Source: Comamonadaceae bacterium (GTDB lineage: Bacteria; Pseudomonadota; Gammaproteobacteria; Burkholderiales; Burkholderiaceae). From it: a stretch of 13,478 bases of DNA. The stretch is taken from positions 1 to 13,478 of the forward strand of contig CANKOT010000062.1 of the NCBI GenBank assembly GCA_947484245.1, in the 5' to 3' direction. Below the pieces are notes generated by a model that worked only from the letters and a program-made list of their open reading frames with translations, had not been told where the DNA came from and ran no database searches. Shown piece by piece: positions 7,997 to 13,478 of this stretch (position 1 is its first letter; the number at the start of each line of letters is the position of its first letter). The translations under genes and the position numbers were made by a program.

Positions 7997-9100
7997 TTAA
8001 GTAAAGAGTCGCGTCAAATCATTGAAAAACGCCAAGGCCATGATGAAAATCAACATGGCCAAACCGACTTTTTGCAAACCCCGTTGCCAAGCAACGGAAA
8101 CCGGTTTGCCAGTCAGGGACTCCCAAAGATAATACATCAGGTGTCCCCCATCCAACATGGGCAGCGGCAGGAGATTGATAAGACCCAAGCTGACACTGAT
8201 TAAAGCCAAAAAAGTCAGATAGGACGGCAAGCCCCTTTGGGCCGATTGTCCGGCCTGCTCTGCAATGGTCAATGGGCCACTCAGGTGCTTGGAGGAGGCC
8301 TCGCCCGTGAGCATTTGCCCAATGAGTTGGCCCGTTAAGACCGTAATTTGAGTCACTTGACCATAGCCTTTGGCCAAGCCCTCCCAAAGGCCGGCACTGA
8401 CCCACTCTGTGTCAGAAGGCACACCCACCACTGCGCCAATTCGCCTCACCGCACTTGAGTCTGGCTGGCCTGGCAGCACTGTGCGCAAGGGCTTGACCGC
8501 CAGTGAAAGACGCTGGCCTTGCCGATCAATTTCCCAAACAGCCGACTTGTCAGACATTTCCGCTGAGTCTTCTGGGACCAAGTCGCCCCGAATCAAGGCC
8601 CTTAGGTGCTGCGCGTCCCTGACCTCTTGGTTGCCGACTTTCAAAACCAGATCGCCAGACTGCAAACCCGCAAGATCGGCCGCAGCACCCGCTTCCACCC
8701 TTCCAAGGATGGGCAAAACCTTAGGGTGGCCCCACCAAGCAACCGCACTGAACAGCACCACGGCCAACAACAAATTGGCCAGTGGGCCAGCAGCCACAAT
8801 GGCGGCACGGACTTTCAAGCTGCGCTGATCGAAGGCCAAAGCCAATTGATCAGCTGGCACAGAAGATTCTCGGCTGTCGAGCATTTGAACAAAGCCGCCC
8901 AGGGGCAATGCACCAATGACAAACTCGGTGTTTTGCCCTTGCCTGGGTTGCTTGGCACGCCAACGGTAAATGGCTTTGCCAAACCCAATTGAAAAAACCA
9001 ATACCGGAACCTTGCAGGCAACGGCCATTCGGTAATGGCCATACTCATGCACCGCAATTAAAACGGTGAGGGCAAATAAGAAAGAAAGTAGCGTTAGCAC
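7997..9100 (-). CDS. rseP: RseP-family site-2 intramembrane metalloprotease, single-PDZ form
   Basis: RseP cuts membrane-bound anti-sigma factors (RseA in E. coli) within the inner membrane to release sigma-E, and also clears signal-peptide remnants. Zinc-binding HEYGH is at 18-22 in the first membrane segment, and the third ligand is D317 in LLPLPMLDGGH. Membrane segments are near 3-24, 98-122, 296-315 and 343-362. Only one PDZ domain is visible (about 127-207; ILGRVEAGAAADLAGLQSGD then RQGQRLSLAVKP), and it resembles the E. coli PDZ-C. The product is 367 residues against 450 in E. coli, so the PDZ-N region appears to be missing. I chose the GTG at 9100 because it yields the usual MLTLLSF opening; a TTG at 9106 would add two residues. 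Neither has a clear ribosome binding site. It is 9 bp after dxr and 9 bp before bamA. Confidence 0.92.
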   Translation of the reverse strand: MLTLLSFLFALTVLIAVHEYGHYRMAVACKVPVLVFSIGFGKAIYRWRAKQPRQGQNTEFVIGALPLGGFVQMLDSRESSVPADQLALAFDQRSLKVRAAIVAAGPLANLLLAVVLFSAVAWWGHPKVLPILGRVEAGAAADLAGLQSGDLVLKVGNQEVRDAQHLRALIRGDLVPEDSAEMSDKSAVWEIDRQGQRLSLAVKPLRTVLPGQPDSSAVRRIGAVVGVPSDTEWVSAGLWEGLAKGYGQVTQITVLTGQLIGQMLTGEASSKHLSGPLTIAEQAGQSAQRGLPSYLTFLALISVSLGLINLLPLPMLDGGHLMYYLWESLTGKPVSVAWQRGLQKVGLAMLIFIMALAFFNDLTRLFT

Positions 9101-9109
9101 GGTCAAAGG

Positions 9110-10300
9110 TCAAGGACGGCAAGCACGCGCAAATTCGGATGCAATAGCACGGCTTCGTGCATCAAGAGCAAGCAAGTCAGGCAAACTTGTGGGTGATTGC
9201 GGTTGCACTTTGCTCAAGGTTTCCGTGTTCACATGGTGAATTTGATCAAACCTGATTTGCTTGTTCAAAAAGGCTTCTACGGCAATTTCGTTGGCAGCAT
9301 TGAGCACTGCGCAGGTGCCTGAAGCCGCGCTCAAAGATTGCCAAGCCAATTTCAGGCCAGGAAACCTGTCGGGGTGGCCGTGGTCGTCTATGGCCTCAAA
9401 GGTCATGGGCTTGAGATTGTGAAAATCAAGCGTTTGGGCACCCGATGTGATGCGCTCTGGCCAACTCAATCCATAGGCAATGGGAACGCGCATGTCGGGT
9501 GTTCCCAATTGAGCCACGATGGAAGTGTCTTTGTACTTCACCATGGAGTGAATCACGCTTTGTGGGTGAATGACCACTGACAATTGCGATGGTGCGACAC
9601 CAAACAAATATCGCGCCTCAATGACCTCCAAGGCCTTGTTCATCATGGTGGCGGAATCGACTGAAATTTTTCGACCCATGACCCAATTGGGGTGCGCACA
9701 AGCTTCTTCGGGCGTGACGTTTTTCAAGGTGCTCACGTCGCGCGTTCTAAAAGGGCCACCCGAAGCCGTCAAGATAATTTGGTCAATGCGGTCTGCCCAT
9801 GTGGCCGGGTTTTCGGGCAAGGATTGAAACACCGCCGAATGTTCGCTGTCGATGGGCAAAAGCACAGCGCCGCCTTTTTTGACAGCATTTAAAAAAACTT
9901 CACCACCCACCACCAAGGCTTCTTTGTTGGCCAACAACAAGCGCTTGCCAGCATGGGCTGCCGCCAAACAAGGCGACAAGCCTGCAGCACCCACAATGGC
10001 CGCCATGACGGCATGCACTTCCTCGTGGGCTGACACTTGGTCGAGGGCTTCAGGCCCCCACAGCACCTCCACCGGCAAGCCTTCGGCCTTGATCCGTTGC
10101 GCCAGCAGGCGTCCTGCATCTTCCTGCGCCATGACCGCAAATTTAGGCTTGAACTTGGCGCACTGGGCCAGAATCAAATCGACCTGCTTGGACGCTGTGA
10201 GCGCAAACACCTGAAATCGATCTAAGTGGTTGGACAACACATCCAAAGTGTTGGTGCCAATAGAACCTGTAGAACCCAGAATGGTGATGTTTTGTTTCAT
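9110..10300 (-). CDS. dxr: 1-deoxy-D-xylulose-5-phosphate reductoisomerase
   Basis: DXR converts 1-deoxyxylulose 5-phosphate to 2-C-methylerythritol 4-phosphate with NADPH, the committed step of the MEP isoprenoid pathway. The 396-residue cytosolic enzyme has the NADPH-binding GSTGSIG (9-15), LANKEALVVGGE (123-134), the metal-binding PIDSEHSAVFQ with D151 and E153, TASGGPFR (178-185), HPNWVMGRKISVDSATMMNKALE (from 203) with the flexible-loop His and the third metal ligand E225, and the C-terminal helical domain. Length is typical. It follows cdsA with a 16-bp gap. Its product pathway feeds undecaprenyl phosphate, whose synthase gene uppS is usually a neighbour but is not present here. Confidence 0.97.
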   Translation of the reverse strand: MKQNITILGSTGSIGTNTLDVLSNHLDRFQVFALTASKQVDLILAQCAKFKPKFAVMAQEDAGRLLAQRIKAEGLPVEVLWGPEALDQVSAHEEVHAVMAAIVGAAGLSPCLAAAHAGKRLLLANKEALVVGGEVFLNAVKKGGAVLLPIDSEHSAVFQSLPENPATWADRIDQIILTASGGPFRTRDVSTLKNVTPEEACAHPNWVMGRKISVDSATMMNKALEVIEARYLFGVAPSQLSVVIHPQSVIHSMVKYKDTSIVAQLGTPDMRVPIAYGLSWPERITSGAQTLDFHNLKPMTFEAIDDHGHPDRFPGLKLAWQSLSAASGTCAVLNAANEIAVEAFLNKQIRFDQIHHVNTETLSKVQPQSPTSLPDLLALDARSRAIASEFARACRP

Positions 10301-10316
10301 AAGGCAAATTACCTGA

Positions 10317-11171
10317 TTAAACTTTTGGCCAATGCAGCAGCATCATGGCAATGGGCAAGGCTGGCAGCAAAGCGTCCAGTCGATCAAGTACCCCGCCATG
10401 ACCGGGCAACAGCTTGGAGCTGTCTTTGACGCCAGCACTGCGCTTGACCAAAGACTCAACCAAATCGCCCACCACACTCATGGCGGTTAAAAAAATCAAG
10501 CCCAGTGCACCTAAAAAATACCCGTGCGACATCATGTGTGAGAAAAAACTGATTCCGGGCCACTGGTAATGTTGCTCAAGTTGCATCCAACCAAAGGCCA
10601 CCGCAAACACGCCCAACAAACCACCGATGGCCCCTTCCCAACTTTTGCCAGGACTGACGGCGGGAGCCAGTTTTCGATGAATGATTTTGCCACCCAAGGC
10701 TCGGCCAAAGAAATAGGCAAAAACATCAGCGGCCCAAACCACGCAAAAAATAGACAACAAGAGTTGCACACTGGCGGTGCGAGCTTGCGCCATGGCAAGC
10801 CAAGCCAAGCTTAGGAGAAGCACACCCAAGACCCACCTCAAATGGCGTGGCCACAAGGACCAACCCTGCACGCCGCGCATTAGCATCCAAGCGGTGATGC
10901 CCACCCAAGCAGATCCTGCCAAAGGCCAAAGCCATGTGCTTGTTTGAGTGGTCCAACCTGCCCACCAAGCCACGCAGCACAAGGCCGCGCAAGCAAAGCC
11001 TGAAAAGACAGCCTGAAGCCGATTTAAGCCATTCATGTTGGCCCATTCCCAAGCGCCAGCGGCGATGAGAAGGATGGACAAAATCAAGAAGGCTTGAGGG
11101 GTGTCTGCAAAAAGGGCTGGCAATAAAACTGCCAGCAAGGCAAGTGCGGTGATGATGCGTTGCTTGAGCAT
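10317..11171 (-). CDS. cdsA: Phosphatidate cytidylyltransferase (CDP-diglyceride synthase)
   Basis: CdsA makes CDP-diacylglycerol from phosphatidic acid and CTP in the inner membrane, the branch point for all phospholipids. The 284-residue protein is very hydrophobic, with about seven to eight membrane segments (for example 8-22, 27-45, 56-73, 82-98, 113-130, 136-156, 180-197, 216-236). The family signature near the C-terminus is intact: SLVKRSAGVKDSSKLLPG, then HGGVLDRLD (258-266). The ATG at 11171 gives the standard MLKQRIITAL opening; the frame stays open upstream to 11387, but that part lies in frr in another frame and is not CdsA-like. Upstream ribosome binding is weak (AGG about nine bases before), and translation may be coupled through a short ORF that ends on this ATG. 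Dxr follows after 16 bp. Confidence 0.96.
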   Translation of the reverse strand: MLKQRIITALALLAVLLPALFADTPQAFLILSILLIAAGAWEWANMNGLNRLQAVFSGFACAALCCVAWWAGWTTQTSTWLWPLAGSAWVGITAWMLMRGVQGWSLWPRHLRWVLGVLLLSLAWLAMAQARTASVQLLLSIFCVVWAADVFAYFFGRALGGKIIHRKLAPAVSPGKSWEGAIGGLLGVFAVAFGWMQLEQHYQWPGISFFSHMMSHGYFLGALGLIFLTAMSVVGDLVESLVKRSAGVKDSSKLLPGHGGVLDRLDALLPALPIAMMLLHWPKV

Positions 11172-11206
11172 CAAATCAACCTGTGACCGGTGAGGGGGTC
11201 GGCCAT
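11171..11206 (-). CDS. Possible 11-codon coupling mini-ORF between frr and cdsA
   Basis: The minus strand reads ATG at 11206-11204 and stays open for 11 codons ([11 protein letters not shown]) to TGA at 11173-11171. Its ATG shares one base with the frr stop (TGATG) and its stop shares one base with the cdsA ATG (again TGATG). It thus fills the whole 34-bp gap between frr and cdsA. Such stop-start overlaps favour ribosome re-initiation, so its role, if any, may be to carry ribosomes from frr to cdsA. The peptide resembles nothing I recognise, and the arrangement could be chance. Confidence 0.3.
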   Translation of the reverse strand: MADPLTGHRLI

Positions 11207-11766
11207 CAAACGGCCATGATTTCTTGTTCTTTGCCTGCAACCAACTGATCGATTTCGGCAATGTGTTTGTCAGTGACTTTTTGCACCTCTGCTTCTGAAC
11301 GTTTTTGCTCATCTTCAGAAGCCAGTTTTTCTTTGACCAATTTTTTGACTGATTCGTTGGCATCGCGGCGCAAATTGCGAACAGCAATTTTGGCGTTCTC
11401 GCCTTCGGTGCGAACCAGCTTGGTCATTTCCTTGCGGCGCTCTTCGCTCATGGGGGGCATGGGCACTCGAATGAGATCGCCCATCGAGGCGGGGTTCAAA
11501 CCCAGGTCGCTTTCGCGAATGGCTTTTTCAATTTTGGCAGCCATGCTTTTCTCCCATGGCTGAACGCTGATAGTGCGTGAGTCGATGAGAGAGACATTGG
11601 CCACTTGCGACAAAGGAACAGTCGAGCCGTAATAGTCGACTTGAATTGTGTCCAAAATGGCGGGGTTTGCACGGCCAGTGCGAATTTTGGTGAGGTTGTT
11701 TTTAAACGCCGCAATGGACTGGTCCATTTTGTTTTGCGTGGTTTTCTTGATGTCTTCTAAGCTCAT
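11206..11766 (-). CDS. frr: Ribosome recycling factor
   Basis: RRF splits the post-termination ribosome together with EF-G. The 186-residue protein is the standard length and shows the family sequence throughout: [15 protein letters not shown] (25-39), [17 protein letters not shown] (43-59), the [10 protein letters not shown] segment (64-73), [15 protein letters not shown] (99-113), and the conserved [10 protein letters not shown] (128-137) in the long-helix domain. The ATG at 11766 has GGAG six bases upstream. It follows pyrH with a 60-bp gap, which holds a short imperfect AGATTC tandem repeat. In most related genomes uppS comes next; here the next gene is cdsA. Confidence 0.97.
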   Translation of the reverse strand: MSLEDIKKTTQNKMDQSIAAFKNNLTKIRTGRANPAILDTIQVDYYGSTVPLSQVANVSLIDSRTISVQPWEKSMAAKIEKAIRESDLGLNPASMGDLIRVPMPPMSEERRKEMTKLVRTEGENAKIAVRNLRRDANESVKKLVKEKLASEDEQKRSEAEVQKVTDKHIAEIDQLVAGKEQEIMAV

Positions 11767-11826
11767 GAGATTCTCCGGGGCCTAATGATTCGGGATCAGA
11801 TTCAGATTCAGTGGCGGGGGCAAGAA

Positions 11827-12549
11827 TTAGACGTAGACCAAAGTACCCTCGTCTTCGCCCATGACCACACGCTTGAATGCGCCATGCTTGAAAATAGAGA
11901 ACACTTTGACCGGCAGTTTTTGGTCACGGCACAGCGCAAAGGCCGTGGCGTCCATGATGCCCAAGTTTTTAGAAATGGCTTCGTCAAAAGAGATTTTGTT
12001 GTAACGCGTGGCGTTGGGGTCTTTTTTGGGATCGGCAGAATAAACACCGTCTACTTTGGTGGCTTTGAGCACCAACTCAGCACCAATTTCGGCGCCCCGC
12101 AAAGCAGCAGCAGTGTCGGTGGTGAAGAAGGGGTTGCCGGTACCGGCTGCAAAAATAACCACTTTGCCTTCTTCGAGGTACTGCAACGCCTTGGGGCGAA
12201 CATACGGCTCAACCACTTGTTCAATAGCAATGGCCGACATGACGCGGGCTGTGAGACCTGCTTTGTCCATGGAGTCGGCCAGGGCCAAAGAGTTCATGAC
12301 GGTGGCCAACATGCCCATGTAGTCGGCTGTGGCGCGGTCCATACCAACAGCGCCGCCTGCCACACCCCTGAAGATGTTGCCGCCGCCAATGACCACGGCC
12401 ACCTGCACACCCAAGCGGGTGACTTCTGCAATTTCTTCCACCATGCGAACGATGGTGGCGCGGTTGATACCGAACTGATCGTCTCCCATCAAAGCCTCAC
12501 CTGACAGCTTGAGCAAAATACGCTTGTGGGCTGGTTTGGCGATGGTCAT
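11827..12549 (-). CDS. pyrH: UMP kinase
   Basis: PyrH phosphorylates UMP to UDP with ATP in the cytoplasm; the bacterial enzyme is a hexamer of the amino acid kinase fold. The 240-residue protein shows KLSGEAL (14-20), [11 protein letters not shown] (52-62), [17 protein letters not shown] (70-86), [17 protein letters not shown] (136-152), [17 protein letters not shown] (162-178) and the closing [10 protein letters not shown]. The ATG at 12549 has a strong GAGGAG six bases upstream. In E. coli PyrH also takes part in pyrimidine-dependent repression of carAB; carA lies at the other end of this window, but nothing here shows a regulatory link. The gene follows tsf by 93 bp. Confidence 0.97.
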   Translation of the reverse strand: MTIAKPAHKRILLKLSGEALMGDDQFGINRATIVRMVEEIAEVTRLGVQVAVVIGGGNIFRGVAGGAVGMDRATADYMGMLATVMNSLALADSMDKAGLTARVMSAIAIEQVVEPYVRPKALQYLEEGKVVIFAAGTGNPFFTTDTAAALRGAEIGAELVLKATKVDGVYSADPKKDPNATRYNKISFDEAISKNLGIMDATAFALCRDQKLPVKVFSIFKHGAFKRVVMGEDEGTLVYV

Positions 12550-12605
12550 GACGGGCTCCTCATAAAGACAGATTGAAGTTTAGCGTTGAATCGCGCTTTC
12601 GAGCG

Positions 12606-12630
12606 ACCCTGTTAAGAGGGTTTTAACCCT
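12606..12630 (-). promoter_or_regulatory. Mutually exclusive short hairpins in the tsf-pyrH gap
   Basis: In the minus-strand RNA, AGGGT (12630-12626), ACCCT (12621-12617) and AGGGT (12610-12606) occur in a row, with spacers of four and six bases. The middle element can pair with either flanking one, so two 5-bp hairpins exclude each other. No U-run follows, so this is not a normal intrinsic terminator. The 93-bp gap is the largest inside the cluster, so processing, pausing or a promoter for pyrH could lie here; I see no convincing -35/-10 pair. Confidence 0.35.
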
Positions 12631-12642
12631 GATATTGGCAAA

Positions 12643-13478
12643 TTAGCCAGCGTTTTGCGCGGCTGCCACTTGAGCAGCCACTTCGGCTGCAAAGTCGTCA
12701 ACCTTCTTCTCAATGCCCTCGCCCACCACATACAAAGTGAAAGCTTTGACTTGAGTGGCTTCGGCTTTGAGCATTTGCTCAACGGTTTGCTTGTCGTTTT
12801 TCACGAAAGTTTGGTTGTTCAAAGAGACTTCTTTAAGGTACTTGTGAACAGAGCCTTCGATCATCTTGGCAGCGATGTCAACGGGCTTGCCAGACTCGGC
12901 AGCCTTGGCTGTGGCCACTGAACGCTCTTTGTCAATGAGGTCGGCGGGCACGTCGTTACTGGTCAAAGCCACAGGCTTCATGGCGGCCACGTGCATGGCA
13001 ACGTCTTTGGCGGCGGTTTCTTTGCCTTCGTACTCCACCAACACACCAATGCGGGTGCCGTGCAAGTAAGTGGCGATTTGGGCGCCACCGGCCACGCGCT
13101 TGAAGCGGCGGAAGCTCATGTTCTCGCCGATCTTGCCGATCAGGCCTTTGCGAACTTCTTCCAGTGTCGGTCCAAAGCCGTCTTGGCTGTAGGGCAATTC
13201 GCCCAAAGCGGCCACGTCGGTGGGGTTGTGCAAAGCAGCCAATTTGGCAGCCGCATTGGCCAAGGCCAAGAAGTTGTCGTTTTTGGTGACGAAGTCTGTT
13301 TCGCAATTGACTTCGAGCATGGCGCCTGTGTTGCCTTCTGTGTAGGCAACGATCACGCCTTCGGCTGTCACGCGGGAAGCGGCTTTGCCAGCTTTTGTAC
13401 CCAATTTAACGCGCAACAACTCTTCTGCTTTGACCATGTCGCCATCGGCTTCAGTCAAAGCTTTTTTGCATTCCATCA
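12643..13478 (-). CDS. tsf: Elongation factor Ts, C-terminal most of the protein (5' end cut by window edge)
   Basis: EF-Ts is the nucleotide exchange factor that recycles EF-Tu-GDP to EF-Tu-GTP. The window holds the last 277 residues plus part of one codon. The visible start [13 protein letters not shown] is internal: the family begins with a UBA-like helix and the stretch MAAITASMVAELR or similar, so about 20 residues lie beyond position 13478. Landmarks are [12 protein letters not shown] near the UBA end, the core-domain signature [13 protein letters not shown], and the two antiparallel subdomains, ending in the Ala-rich tail [12 protein letters not shown]. The gene before it should be rpsB (ribosomal protein S2), off the window. 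Pairing of tsf with pyrH and frr is the standard bacterial order. Confidence 0.97.
   Translation of the reverse strand, partial: MECKKALTEADGDMVKAEELLRVKLGTKAGKAASRVTAEGVIVAYTEGNTGAMLEVNCETDFVTKNDNFLALANAAAKLAALHNPTDVAALGELPYSQDGFGPTLEEVRKGLIGKIGENMSFRRFKRVAGGAQIATYLHGTRIGVLVEYEGKETAAKDVAMHVAAMKPVALTSNDVPADLIDKERSVATAKAAESGKPVDIAAKMIEGSVHKYLKEVSLNNQTFVKNDKQTVEQMLKAEATQVKAFTLYVVGEGIEKKVDDFAAEVAAQVAAAQNAG

Noticed and set aside
11172..11387. Upstream in-frame extension of cdsA to 11387.
   Set aside because: The added 72 residues are Lys/Ser-rich, lie inside frr in another frame, and are unlike CdsA, which starts at MLKQR.
11785..11806. Tandem AGATTC-like repeat in the pyrH-frr gap.
   Set aside because: Only two and a half copies of a six-base unit; too short to treat as more than chance.
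11785..12504. Long plus-strand open frame opposite pyrH (239 codons).
   Set aside because: It lies wholly antisense to a certain gene, starts in the frr-pyrH gap with no ribosome binding site, and its translation is rich in His and Gln without any domain. It is a codon-usage shadow of pyrH.
1..13478. Search for CRISPR arrays, insertion sequences, att sites, toxin-antitoxin pairs, tRNA or rRNA genes.
   Set aside because: No spaced direct repeats, transposase frames, small paired genes or RNA gene signatures were seen; the window is filled by conserved housekeeping genes.

Overview
The window reads as chromosomal housekeeping DNA from a betaproteobacterium. It is most likely a member of the Burkholderiales, near the Comamonadaceae (for example a freshwater Limnohabitans- or Rhodoferax-like genome). 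This placement is inferred from gene order (tsf-pyrH-frr-cdsA-dxr-rseP-bamA-skp-lpxD-fabZ-lpxA-lpxB-rnhB-rRNA methyltransferase) and the general look of the proteins; no database search was possible. All recognised genes lie on the minus strand, so transcription runs from high to low coordinates. I see no mobile element, CRISPR array, tRNA or rRNA, and no stretch over 300 bases lacks a gene.

Right end (12643-13478 down to 11206): translation and nucleotide genes, namely tsf (EF-Ts, start cut off by the window edge), pyrH (UMP kinase) and frr (ribosome recycling factor). The tsf-pyrH gap holds mutually exclusive short hairpins. Middle (11171 down to 7997): cdsA, dxr and rseP, i.e. phospholipid precursor synthesis, isoprenoid precursor synthesis and an intramembrane protease. 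Left-middle (7987 down to 1710): the outer-membrane block bamA-skp-lpxD-fabZ-lpxA-lpxB, covering beta-barrel assembly, a periplasmic chaperone and the lipid A acylation and disaccharide steps, with FabZ working on the same 3-hydroxyacyl-ACP pool. Left (1738 down to 315): rnhB and a SpoU-type rRNA methyltransferase. A 207-bp intergenic region then carries a good promoter for carA, whose N-terminus is cut by the left edge.

From cdsA to the methyltransferase the genes are nearly contiguous (overlaps of 1, 4 and 29 bp, gaps of 0-28 bp), so they probably form one operon with translational coupling. Products act together: CdsA, RseP and the BamA/Skp pair build and monitor the envelope, while LpxD/LpxA/LpxB and FabZ make lipid A.

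I did not find a hidden novel system. The points worth a second look are: uppS is absent between frr and cdsA, and an 11-codon mini-ORF with TGATG junctions on both sides sits in that gap; RseP is about 83 residues shorter than E. coli RseP and has one PDZ domain instead of two; LpxA has Met at the acyl-chain ruler position, predicting a short (C10-like) hydroxyacyl chain; an 8-G tract lies inside bamA; and a long-range stem can form in the carA leader.
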